From: Caryophanales bacterium UBA3631
Lineage (GTDB): Bacteria; Bacillota_I; Bacilli_A; RF39; UBA660
Length of the DNA stretch: 28,086 nucleotides
NCBI GenBank assembly: GCA_002374055.1
Contig: DFLA01000006.1
Location: 1-28,086 of the forward strand
Direction: 5' to 3'
The position numbers and the translations under genes were made by a program. Below, piece by piece: positions 15,537 through 23,764 of the stretch. Position 1 is the stretch's first letter; each line of letters starts with the position of its first letter. Below the pieces are notes generated by a model that did no database searches, was not told the DNA's origin, and worked only from the letters and a program-made list of their open reading frames with translations.

Positions 15537-15565
15537 AGACACCCAACAACTAAATGTTCAAAAAT

Positions 15566-15594
15566 ATTTTACTATAAATTAATTATTAAAACAA
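15566..15594 (-). promoter_or_regulatory. Promoter of the putative toxin mRNA
   Basis: On the minus strand TTGTTT (15589-15594), 17 bases, TAAAAT (15566-15571). Start predicted at the G at 15559, giving an mRNA of about 239 nt ending near 15321. Confidence 0.55.
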
Positions 15595-15607
15595 GCGAAC
15601 AAACAAA

Positions 15608-15644
15608 AAAATATATAGAAAAAATCTGTATATTTTATTTTTTT
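15608..15644. terminator. AT-rich bidirectional hairpin before the PFOR gene
   Basis: 12-bp stem (15608-15619 with 15625-15636, one G-T), 5-base A loop, and a T run on both strands. It could stop + strand readthrough from upstream before the PFOR promoter. Confidence 0.55.
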
Positions 15645-15659
15645 AGAATAAAAACATGA

Positions 15660-15665
15660 TATAAT
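15660..15665 (+). promoter_or_regulatory. Extended -10 of the PFOR promoter
   Basis: TGATATAAT (TATAAT at 15660-15665) lies 24 bases above the start codon. No good -35 is seen, which is normal for extended -10 promoters. Confidence 0.5.
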
Positions 15666-15689
15666 TAATAATAGAACTGGAGGAATAAT

Positions 15690-18600
15690 ATGAAAAAACA
15701 AGTAACAGTAGATGGTAATGAAGCATGTAGTATGTCTGCATATCATTTTACAGAATTAGCAGGAATTTATCCAATAACTCCATCAAGTCCAATGGCAGAA
15801 CATTGTGATGAATGGAGTAGTAAAGATGTAAAAAATATATTTGGCGATAAAGTAAAAGTAGTAGAAATGCAAAGTGAAGCCGGAGCTGCAGGATTTGTTC
15901 ATGGGTCCCTTCAAGGAGGATGCCTAACAACAACATTTACAGCAAGTCAAGGATTACTTCTAATGATACCTAATATGTATAAAATAGCAGGAGAAATGTT
16001 ACCATGTGTAATACATGTAGCAGCAAGAAGTTTAGCAACTCACGCACTATCAATATTTGGAGATCATCAAGATATATATGCTACACGTCAAACTGGATTT
16101 GCTATGCTATCATCATCTAGTGTACAAGACGCACACTATCTTAGTGCTATCGCACACTTAACAGCAATAGACTCAAGTATGCCATTCTTACACTTCTTTG
16201 ATGGATTTAGAACAAGTCATGAAATAGATAAAATAGATGTATTAGAAACAGATGACTATAAACAATTATTGAATTATGAAGCATTAAAAAAATTCAAAGA
16301 AAAATCACTAAATCCATATAATCCAAATACAAGAGGAACTGCTCAAAATGATGATATATACTTTCAAGCAACAGAAGCAAGAAATAAATATTATGAAGCA
16401 CTACCAGATAAAGTAAACGAATACATGAAAAAACTTAATAATATTGCAGGAACAAACTATAAACCATTCAATTACTATGGAAATAAAAACGCAAAAAAAA
16501 TAATAATCGCAATGGGGTCAGTATGTGAAACAATAAAAGAAACAATAGATGACTTAAAAGACTACGGATTAGTAGAAGTACATCTATATAGACCATTCTC
16601 TAAAGAATATTTATTAAGTGAAATACCTGAAACAGTAGAAAAAATAGCTGTACTTGACAGAACAAAAGAACCAGGAAGTATTGGAGAACCATTATATTTA
16701 GACGTAGTAGCTGCACTAAGAGATAAAAACATAAAAATAGTAGGTGGAAGATATGGATTATCAAGTAAAAATACAACACCATCTCAAATAAAAGCAATAT
16801 ACGATATGTTAGATAATCCTATAAATGACTTCACAATTGGAATAGAAGACGACGTTACAAACAAAAGTCTTAAAGTAGACGAATCATATAAAATAGATAA
16901 TTCCAAAGAATTCTTAATATATGGATATGGTTCAGATGGAATGGTAAGTGCATCAAAATCAATAATGAAACTAATCGGTAACAATACAAATAACTATGTA
17001 CAAGGATACTTCCAATACGATTCAAAAAAATCAGGAGGAGTTACAATAGGACACTTAAGATTTAATGAGAATAAAATAAGATCAACATATTACGTAGAAA
17101 ATCCAAGCATAGTAGTAGTAACAAAAGAATCATACCTAACAGAATTTGAAACATTAAATAATATAAAAGAAAACGGAATATTTATTTTAAACACAATAAA
17201 GACAGAAGAAGAACTAAATAAAACATTACCACAAGATATAAAAAACATAATAAAAGAAAGAAACATAAAATTCTATACAATAAACGCATACCTTTTAGCT
17301 AGAAATACAGGCCTACAAAATAAAATAAGTACAATAATGGAAGCCATAATACTAAAACTATCAAACTTAGTAGATTACGACTTAGCTAAAAAAGAAATGA
17401 AAGAAAATGCTAAAAAAAGATACTTCAAAAAAGGTGAAGAAATAGTAAACGCAAACTATAACGCAATAGAAGAAGCAGAAAAATACCTAAAAGAAATAAA
17501 TATAGATGAAACAAAAACAAATAATCTAAATACAAATTACAATAACATATATGAAGCAATGCGCGTGCGTAAAGGCGACCAATTAAAAGTATCAGAATTT
17601 ATAAATACTAAAGATGGTATATATGAAGCAGGAACAACTCAAAAAGAAAAAAGAGGAGTAAGTGAAATAGTTCCATTCTGGATGAATTCAAATTGTATAC
17701 AATGTAATATGTGCGCAACAGTATGTCCACACGGTGTAATAAGACCATATATATTATCTGAAGAAGAATACAATAACGCTCCAGAATATATAAAGGAAAG
17801 ATGCATTCCAGAAATAACAAAACAAGGTTACTACATACTAGGAATATCAGTAAAAGACTGTACAGGATGTGGACTATGCGTTAAATCTTGCCCAGGAAAA
17901 ATGGGAACAAAAGCATTAGAACTAGACAAACTAGAAATTAGAGAAAATGAACAAAAAATATATGACTATCTAAGTAACAATATAAAAGAAAAACCACAAA
18001 AAATAGAAAATTTAAAAACAATTCAATTCAAAAACCCTAAATTCCAATTCCATGGAGCATGCGCAGGATGTGGTGAAACATCATACATAAAAATACTAAC
18101 ACAAATGTTTGGAGATAACCTAGTAATCGCAAACGCAACAGGATGTTCATCAATCTATGGTGGATCACTTCCATCAACACCATATACTATTCCATGGGCA
18201 AACTCATTATTTGAAGACAATGCAGAATTTGGATACGGAATATTAAACGCAACAAACTTTAAAAGAAATCAAATAAAAGAAATAATGGAAAATAATTTAA
18301 ATAATGAAAATAAAGAATTATTTGAAAAATGGTTAAATAACTATGATAACTACGAAAAAACATTAGAGGTATATGAAAACTTAAACTATGATACATGTCC
18401 AAAAGAATTAACAGAACTAAAAGAATACATAACAAAAAGAATAGTATACACAATAGGTGGAGATGGTTGGGCATATGATATAGGATTTGGTGGAATAGAC
18501 CATGTATTATCAACAAACGATAATGTAAATATATTAGTACTTGATACACAAATATATTCAAATACAGGAGGTCAATCATCAAAATCATCACAAATTGGAT

Positions 18601-19082
18601 CAATCGCATCATTCACAACAAATGGAAAGAAAAATGCTAAAAAAGATTTAGCAAGAATCGCACTATCATATCCACATGCTTACGTAGCACAAGTATCCCT
18701 AGGAGCAAATCCAAACCAATTAATAAAAGTATTCAAAGAAGCTACAAACTATAATGGTCCATCAATAATAATCGCTTATGCACCATGCATCTCACATGGA
18801 ATAAAAGGTGGAATGTCAAATACTATTGAAATGGAGAAATTAGCAACTACAAGCGGATACTTCCCAATATTCCATTACAATCCATTAGAACAAAAATTCT
18901 ACCTAGATAGTAAAAACGTAGACTTTGAAAAATATGATGAATTCTTGCAAAGTCAAACAAGATACAACATGCTAGAAAAAATAAATCCAGAAGAGGCTCA
19001 AGACTTATTAAAACAAAACAAAGAAAACGCAATTAAAAGATATGAATACTATAAAAATCTAGAGGAAACTAAAGAATTTTAG
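15690..19082 (+). CDS. nifJ: Pyruvate:ferredoxin oxidoreductase, single-chain
   Basis: 1130 residues, close to the usual length of homodimeric PFOR. It oxidises pyruvate and CoA to acetyl-CoA and CO2, passing electrons to ferredoxin. Domains in order: N-terminal pyrimidine-binding domain with YPITPSSPMAE; domain II; the gamma domain with SKKSGGVTIGHLRF; the EKR linker (RVRKGDQLKVSEF); two 4Fe-4S clusters CIQCNMCATVCP (Cys669, 672, 675, 679) and CTGCGLCVKSCP (Cys724, 727, 730, 734); and the TPP-binding domain with CAGCGE (Cys791 region), GGDGWAYDIGFGG (from 923) and DTQIYSNTGGQ. Oxygen-sensitive chemistry implies an anaerobe. Ribosome binding site TGGAGG. Single-gene transcript. Confidence 0.97.
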   Translation: MKKQVTVDGNEACSMSAYHFTELAGIYPITPSSPMAEHCDEWSSKDVKNIFGDKVKVVEMQSEAGAAGFVHGSLQGGCLTTTFTASQGLLLMIPNMYKIAGEMLPCVIHVAARSLATHALSIFGDHQDIYATRQTGFAMLSSSSVQDAHYLSAIAHLTAIDSSMPFLHFFDGFRTSHEIDKIDVLETDDYKQLLNYEALKKFKEKSLNPYNPNTRGTAQNDDIYFQATEARNKYYEALPDKVNEYMKKLNNIAGTNYKPFNYYGNKNAKKIIIAMGSVCETIKETIDDLKDYGLVEVHLYRPFSKEYLLSEIPETVEKIAVLDRTKEPGSIGEPLYLDVVAALRDKNIKIVGGRYGLSSKNTTPSQIKAIYDMLDNPINDFTIGIEDDVTNKSLKVDESYKIDNSKEFLIYGYGSDGMVSASKSIMKLIGNNTNNYVQGYFQYDSKKSGGVTIGHLRFNENKIRSTYYVENPSIVVVTKESYLTEFETLNNIKENGIFILNTIKTEEELNKTLPQDIKNIIKERNIKFYTINAYLLARNTGLQNKISTIMEAIILKLSNLVDYDLAKKEMKENAKKRYFKKGEEIVNANYNAIEEAEKYLKEINIDETKTNNLNTNYNNIYEAMRVRKGDQLKVSEFINTKDGIYEAGTTQKEKRGVSEIVPFWMNSNCIQCNMCATVCPHGVIRPYILSEEEYNNAPEYIKERCIPEITKQGYYILGISVKDCTGCGLCVKSCPGKMGTKALELDKLEIRENEQKIYDYLSNNIKEKPQKIENLKTIQFKNPKFQFHGACAGCGETSYIKILTQMFGDNLVIANATGCSSIYGGSLPSTPYTIPWANSLFEDNAEFGYGILNATNFKRNQIKEIMENNLNNENKELFEKWLNNYDNYEKTLEVYENLNYDTCPKELTELKEYITKRIVYTIGGDGWAYDIGFGGIDHVLSTNDNVNILVLDTQIYSNTGGQSSKSSQIGSIASFTTNGKKNAKKDLARIALSYPHAYVAQVSLGANPNQLIKVFKEATNYNGPSIIIAYAPCISHGIKGGMSNTIEMEKLATTSGYFPIFHYNPLEQKFYLDSKNVDFEKYDEFLQSQTRYNMLEKINPEEAQDLLKQNKENAIKRYEYYKNLEETKEF

Positions 19083-19092
19083 TTTCCTTTTT
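19064..19092 (+). terminator. Terminator inside the end of the PFOR gene
   Basis: Perfect 10-bp stem GGAAACTAAA / TTTAGTTTCC (19064-19073 with 19078-19087), loop GAAT, then T5. The left arm codes the last residues and the stop codon is in the right arm. Confidence 0.88.
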
Positions 19093-19145
19093 ATCTACAA
19101 AAAAAATGTAAAATGTGGTATACTAAATTAAAGTAGAGTGATAAT

Positions 19146-20108
19146 ATGAAAAAAATATATTTAATACTATGGACAATAGTAATAACACTTTTAGTAGTAT
19201 GCACAACATTTGTACTAAAACAAAATAAAAAAATACTACAAGAAAATAAAAGACTAAACGAAATAATAGATTTAAAACAAGAAATAAATAAAGAGTATGT
19301 ATACTTATTTAAAGAAACAGAAAACAAAAACATAAAACAAGAAATAAATAATAAAAAATATGTTATACAAGAAAAAAAGAATCAAATAGAAAATTTACAA
19401 AACACAATAAATGATTTAAGTAAAGAAAATCAAAATATAAAAGACGAGATAGAAATAAAACAAAGAGAATTAAATGAACTTTTAGAGGAACAAAGAAGAA
19501 AAGAAATAGAAAGAATAGAAGCAACAACAGTAAAAATACAAAATGAAATAACATATTCACAATTTCCAGAATACCCAACAGGATGTGAATCAATCGCATT
19601 AAAAATACTTCTTGAATATAACGGAATATATACAAGTGGAGATGAAATAATTAATAGACTAAAAAAAGGACAATTGCCATATAAAATTGAAGACGAAATG
19701 TATGGAGGAAATCCAGAAATAGAATTCATAGGAGATCCTAGAAACGATTACTCATACGGAGTATATAATACTCCAATCGCCGAAGTCGCCAATACATTTA
19801 AAGCAAATATACAAAATAGAGAAGGAATGGAATTAGAAGAAGTTTTAAATTTGATAAACGAAAATAGACCAGTTATGGTATGGACAACAATTAACAATCT
19901 TCCATCAAGAATATCAACAATATGGATATATAGACCAACAGGAAAAAAAATATATTGGAAAGAAAATGAACATGCAGTTGTAATAATTGGATACAATGAT
20001 GAGCAAGTTATAGTATCAGATCCATATACAGGAAGGATTACAAGATACAACAAAAACACATTTAGAGAAAACTATAACTATATGGGAAAGAGGGCTGTAT
20101 ACTATTAA
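19146..20108 (+). CDS. Membrane-anchored C39-like cysteine peptidase
   Basis: 320 residues: an N-terminal membrane helix (about 5-25), a long Lys/Glu coiled coil (about 28-125), and a C-terminal Peptidase_C39_2-like domain. Catalytic candidates are Gln139, Cys147 in YPTGCES, His276 in NEHAVVIIGY and Asp292 in VSDPYTG, all in family order. The anchor and stalk suggest that the peptidase sits outside the cell on a rod-like spacer. These domains hydrolyse peptides of unknown nature; some are bacteriocin-processing relatives, but no ABC transporter domain is attached here. Ribosome binding site GAGTGA; extended -10 TGGTATACT at 19116-19124. Followed at once by a similar anchored coiled-coil protein. 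Confidence 0.85.
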   Translation: MKKIYLILWTIVITLLVVCTTFVLKQNKKILQENKRLNEIIDLKQEINKEYVYLFKETENKNIKQEINNKKYVIQEKKNQIENLQNTINDLSKENQNIKDEIEIKQRELNELLEEQRRKEIERIEATTVKIQNEITYSQFPEYPTGCESIALKILLEYNGIYTSGDEIINRLKKGQLPYKIEDEMYGGNPEIEFIGDPRNDYSYGVYNTPIAEVANTFKANIQNREGMELEEVLNLINENRPVMVWTTINNLPSRISTIWIYRPTGKKIYWKENEHAVVIIGYNDEQVIVSDPYTGRITRYNKNTFRENYNYMGKRAVYY

Positions 20109-20115
20109 AAAGATA

Positions 20116-20403
20116 ATGATTATAGTAGTAATACTACTAATAAGTGTATTAGAATGCACTGTATATATAAAAGAAAGAAATAGAAGAAATCAAAAACTAT
20201 TAGAAACAACAATACAAGATATTGATAAAAAAGAAAAAGAAATAAAAAATTACAAACAAGAACTCGAAGAATATAAAGAACTAAATCAACAAGAAGAAGC
20301 GCAAACAACAAAAATAGAACAGCTAGAAACAATAATAAAACAATTAGATGATGAATTAGAAACTAATAAACAGGAACTAGAAAATATAAAAAATCAATTA
20401 TAA
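20116..20403 (+). CDS. Membrane-anchored coiled-coil protein
   Basis: 95 residues from ATG 20116: a membrane helix right at the N-terminus followed by an uninterrupted coiled coil (about residues 22-95) with heptad-like Leu/Ile and Lys/Glu pattern. It resembles the anchor and stalk of the preceding peptidase without the catalytic domain, so it may be a partner or a truncated duplicate. The start is uncertain: no ribosome binding site lies close to ATG 20116 (8 bases after the previous stop), whereas AAGAGGG (20088-20094) is 9 bases before an in-frame ATT at 20104, which would add MKKI in the style of the upstream gene. Reinitiation after the previous stop is the other option. Confidence 0.7.
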   Translation: MIIVVILLISVLECTVYIKERNRRNQKLLETTIQDIDKKEKEIKNYKQELEEYKELNQQEEAQTTKIEQLETIIKQLDDELETNKQELENIKNQL

Positions 20404-20409
20404 AAACAT

Positions 20410-20438
20410 TTGAAAAAACAAAAAATCTTTGTTATAAT
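20410..20438 (+). promoter_or_regulatory. Promoter of the MATE-kinase fusion gene
   Basis: TTGAAA (20410-20415), 17 bases, TATAAT (20433-20438) with extended -10 TGT. Predicted start near 20445. Confidence 0.75.
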
Positions 20439-20447
20439 TTTATAGTC

Positions 20448-20473
20448 AAAAAACACAAACAATGTGTTTTTTT
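20448..20473 (+). terminator. Terminator-like hairpin downstream of that promoter
   Basis: Perfect 10-bp inverted repeat (20448-20457 with 20463-20472), loop AACAA, T7 at 20467-20473. It ends the upstream transcript, but it also lies within the first 30 bases of the RNA made from 20445. Confidence 0.6.
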
Positions 20474-20492
20474 GAGTGAAAGGAAGTAAAAA

Positions 20493-22466
20493 ATGAAAGA
20501 AAATATATTAGGAACTGAAAAAATAAGCAAATTAATGCTTAAATTCTCAATACCGTGTATAATATCTCTACTTGTAAATTCACTTTACAATATAGTAGAC
20601 CAAATATTCATAGGTTGGGGAGTAGGATATTTAGGAAATGGAGCAACAAATGTAGTGTTCCCAATAACAATGATATCACTTGCATTTTCGCTAATGCTAG
20701 GAGATGGAGCAGGGGCATTCCTAAGCATTAAATTAGGAGAAAAAAAGAAAGAAGAAGCAAGTATAGGAGTAGGTAACGCAATAACATTATCAGTAATTGT
20801 ATCAACATTACTATGTATTATATCATTGATATTTATGCCTAAACTATTAAATGTTTTTGGAGCAACAGAAGAATTATTGCCATATGCAAAAAACTATGGA
20901 TATATAATAGCAATTGGAGTTCCATTCATGATGATAGGAACAACATTAAATAGTATAATAAGATCAGATGGGCAACCAGCATATGCAATGAAAACAATGG
21001 TAATAGGAGCAGTATTAAATACAATACTAGACCCAATATTCATATTTATATTTAAATGGGGAGTAACAGGAGCAGCACTTGCAACAATAATAAGCCAGAT
21101 TATAACATTTATATTAAATGTACAATATCTAAAAAAGATAAAATCAATTAAACTAAATAAAAAATCATTCAAACTAACAAAAGAAGCATCAAAAAAAGTT
21201 TCATCACTAGGAATTAGTAGTTTTATAACACAAATGAGCTTTTTACTAGTAATAACAGTAGAAAATAACATGCTAAAAAAATACGGAGTAGACTCTAAAT
21301 TTGGACCAAATATACCAATAACAGTACTAGGAATAGTTATGAAAATAAGTCAAATATTAAATAGTATTATAATAGGACTAGCTGTAGGTGCACAGCCAAT
21401 ACTTGGATATAACTACGGTGCAGGAAAATATGATAGAGTAAAAGTTACACTAAAAACAATGTTAAAAATAAGCTTAATAATAAGTACAATCGCATTTATA
21501 CTATTTCAAACAATACCAGATAAACTAATAGGCCTATTCGGTGGAGGTGACGAGTTATATATAGAATTCGCTTGTCTATCATTTAGAATATATTTAATGC
21601 TAGCAATATTTAATGGAGTACAAATTCCATCAGGAATATTCTTCCAAGCAATAGGAAAATCATTAAAAAGTGCAATACTATCACTATCAAGACAAATATT
21701 ATTTCTAATACCAGCAATGATAATACTAGGAAAAATATTCAAAATAAAAGGAGTATTATACGCTGGACCACTAGCAGACGCACTTGCATTCATTTTATCA
21801 ATAATACTAATAATCCATGAATTAAAAATAATGAAAAAACCAAAATCAATATTAGAAAATAGACAAGAAGAAATAAATCTAACAAATAATAACAATAACT
21901 TTGTAATAACAATATCAAGAGAATATGGTAGTGGTGGAAGATATGTAGGAAAACTAGTAGCGCAAAAACTAGGAATAAAACTATATGATAAAGAAATAAT
22001 AACAAAATTATCAGAAACAACAGGACTATCTACTGAATACATAAAAAACCACGAACAAAAGAGCAATATATTAGATAATCTAAACAACGGATATTACTAT
22101 AACCTAAATAACAACGATGAACTATTCATTAAAGAATCAAACTTAATAAAAGAACTAGCTAAAGACCCATGTGTAATAATTGGCAGGTGTGCAGATTACA
22201 TACTAAAAGATCAAAAAAATGTAACAAATATATTCATATATAATGACATGAAAAACAAAATAAAAAGAGCGACAAAATACTATAAACTAAATAAATTAAC
22301 TGCAGAAAAAGAAATAAACAAAATAAATAAATTAAGAAGCAATCACTATAAACACTATACAGGTAAAACTTGGAATAATCCGGAAAATTATGACATATGC
22401 ATAAACAGCGATACTCTAGGAGTAGAAAACACTGCTGAATTAATTTGTAAACTAATAAATAAATAG
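20493..22466 (+). CDS. MATE-family efflux transporter fused to a cytidylate-kinase-like domain
   Basis: 657 residues. Residues 1 to about 445 form a complete MATE transporter: twelve hydrophobic segments, with family segments such as SIPCIISLLVNSLYNIVDQIFIG and, in the second half, QPILGYNYGAGKYDRV. MATE proteins export drugs or metabolites by Na+ or H+ antiport. After a polar Asn-rich linker (about 450-469), residues 470-657 form a cytidylate-kinase-like domain: FVITISREYGSGG, RYVGKLVAQKLG, YDKEII, ELAKDPCVIIGRCADYIL and RATKYY. No internal start with a ribosome binding site and no stop is found between them, so this is a true fusion. The kinase substrate is unknown. Confidence 0.9.
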   Translation: MKENILGTEKISKLMLKFSIPCIISLLVNSLYNIVDQIFIGWGVGYLGNGATNVVFPITMISLAFSLMLGDGAGAFLSIKLGEKKKEEASIGVGNAITLSVIVSTLLCIISLIFMPKLLNVFGATEELLPYAKNYGYIIAIGVPFMMIGTTLNSIIRSDGQPAYAMKTMVIGAVLNTILDPIFIFIFKWGVTGAALATIISQIITFILNVQYLKKIKSIKLNKKSFKLTKEASKKVSSLGISSFITQMSFLLVITVENNMLKKYGVDSKFGPNIPITVLGIVMKISQILNSIIIGLAVGAQPILGYNYGAGKYDRVKVTLKTMLKISLIISTIAFILFQTIPDKLIGLFGGGDELYIEFACLSFRIYLMLAIFNGVQIPSGIFFQAIGKSLKSAILSLSRQILFLIPAMIILGKIFKIKGVLYAGPLADALAFILSIILIIHELKIMKKPKSILENRQEEINLTNNNNNFVITISREYGSGGRYVGKLVAQKLGIKLYDKEIITKLSETTGLSTEYIKNHEQKSNILDNLNNGYYYNLNNNDELFIKESNLIKELAKDPCVIIGRCADYILKDQKNVTNIFIYNDMKNKIKRATKYYKLNKLTAEKEINKINKLRSNHYKHYTGKTWNNPENYDICINSDTLGVENTAELICKLINK

Positions 22467-22487
22467 TACACATTTTGTGTGCTTTTT
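22465..22487 (+). terminator. Terminator of the MATE-kinase fusion gene
   Basis: AGTACACA / TGTGTGCT (22465-22472 with 22476-22483, one G-T), 3-base loop, T5. The stem starts in the stop codon. An extended -10 TGCTATAAT (22487-22495) for the next gene begins in the T run. Confidence 0.75.
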
Positions 22488-22533
22488 GCTATAATAAAAA
22501 CATAAAACTTTATATAATAAAACAGGAGGAACA

Positions 22534-23424
22534 ATGGATAGATTTAAAAAAGCAAAACATGCAAGCACATTAGGAATAATAGGTAATATATTTCTATTAA
22601 TAATAAAAGGAACAATAGGACTGATAACAAAATCCCAAGCAATGATTGCAGACTCACTTAATAGTGCAGGAGATATATTCTCGTCACTTATGACATATAT
22701 TGGAAACAAAATCGCATCCCAGCCAAAAGACGAAGATCATAATCTAGGCCATGGAAAAGCAGAATATATATACTCAATGCTGATAAGTATAATAATGATA
22801 TTTATGGCACTATTAATAATAAAAAGTGGAGTAGAAACACTAGTAAAACATAAGACATATACATATTCAATATGGCTTATAATAATAAGTATTATAACAA
22901 TTATAACTAAATTTTCATTATACATATATACAAACAAAATAGGAAAAAAATACAATAATCTCTTAGTAAAAGCAAACGCAAAAGACCATATAAATGACTG
23001 CCTACTTACAACAGGTACACTAATATCATGTATATTCGCAAAATATAGTATTTTTATATTCGATGGAATAGTAGGATTAATAATAGGACTATGGATACTT
23101 GTAACAGGACTTAAAATATTCAAAGAATCATACGACGTACTAATGGATAAAGCAATAAGCGATGAAACAAAAAAAGAAGTATATGAAATAATAAAAAGTC
23201 ATAAAGAAATTAAAAGAATAAATCACTTCAACTCAACACCAATAGGATACCTATATCAAATATCATTTACAATATTCGTAGATGGGAATATGAAAACCTT
23301 CGAAAGTCATGAAATAGCAGATAAACTTGAGAAAGAAATAACAAAAAAAATAGATGAAATCTACTTAACTGTAATACACGTAAACCCAATAAATGTCACA
23401 AGTAATAAAGCAGAAACTAAATAA
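22534..23424 (+). CDS. Cation diffusion facilitator, probably a Mn-type exporter
   Basis: 296 residues of the CDF family: six membrane segments then a cytoplasmic C-terminal domain (from about 205). The family motif HNLGHGKAEYI lies after TM2. The metal-site positions read NSAGD in TM2 (Asn43, Asp47; NxxxD) and DHIND in TM5 (Asp151, Asp155; DxxxD) rather than the HxxxD of zinc exporters. This pattern is associated with manganese exporters such as MntE, so Mn2+ efflux is my preferred reading, with Fe2+ or Zn2+ less likely. Ribosome binding site AGGAGG, and an extended -10 at 22490-22495. The end overlaps the DUF4186 gene by 32 bases. Confidence 0.9.
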   Translation: MDRFKKAKHASTLGIIGNIFLLIIKGTIGLITKSQAMIADSLNSAGDIFSSLMTYIGNKIASQPKDEDHNLGHGKAEYIYSMLISIIMIFMALLIIKSGVETLVKHKTYTYSIWLIIISIITIITKFSLYIYTNKIGKKYNNLLVKANAKDHINDCLLTTGTLISCIFAKYSIFIFDGIVGLIIGLWILVTGLKIFKESYDVLMDKAISDETKKEVYEIIKSHKEIKRINHFNSTPIGYLYQISFTIFVDGNMKTFESHEIADKLEKEITKKIDEIYLTVIHVNPINVTSNKAETK

Positions 23425-23764
23425 ACTAGAAAAATCAAAATTTAGAAGTAGCTTTCATCTAAAACAAAAAGAAATAGAATACATAGAAAAAAAAGGAATA
23501 GAAGAGATAAAAAAACAAGCATACGAAATAATTAACAAAAGACTAAAACCCGAAATAATAAAAAATGATGGAAAACAAACACCTATGAAAAATCATCCTG
23601 TATTTATTGGACAGCACGCAACCGCAACATGTTGTAGGGAATGCCTTTATAAATGGCATCATATTAAAAAAAACAAAGAACTAACAGACCATGAAATAGA
23701 CTTTATAACAACACTAATTATAGAATGGATAAGGAGGCAATATGAACGAAATAAAATGTCCTAA
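23393..23764 (+). CDS. DUF4186 family protein
   Basis: 123 residues matching DUF4186 throughout: KFRSSFHLKQKE, the HPVFIGQHATATCC core with its Cys pair, RECLYKWHHI, and the helix DHEIDFITTLIIEWI. The conserved Cys and His suggest metal binding, but the function of the family is not known. ATG 23393 is the first possible start after an in-frame stop and has no ribosome binding site of its own, so it is probably translated by coupling with the CDF gene it overlaps. It overlaps the next gene by 23 bases. Confidence 0.85.
   Translation: MSQVIKQKLNKLEKSKFRSSFHLKQKEIEYIEKKGIEEIKKQAYEIINKRLKPEIIKNDGKQTPMKNHPVFIGQHATATCCRECLYKWHHIKKNKELTDHEIDFITTLIIEWIRRQYERNKMS

Larger units (their letters stand above)
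15331..15559. repeat. 12-bp inverted repeat linking the two ends of the toxin mRNA
   Basis: GAACATTTAGTT at 15331-15342 is the exact reverse complement of 15548-15559. On the minus strand transcript the 15548-15559 copy is the predicted 5' end and the other copy lies in the terminator, so the two ends can base-pair (14 of 15 if extended). Confidence 0.75.
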
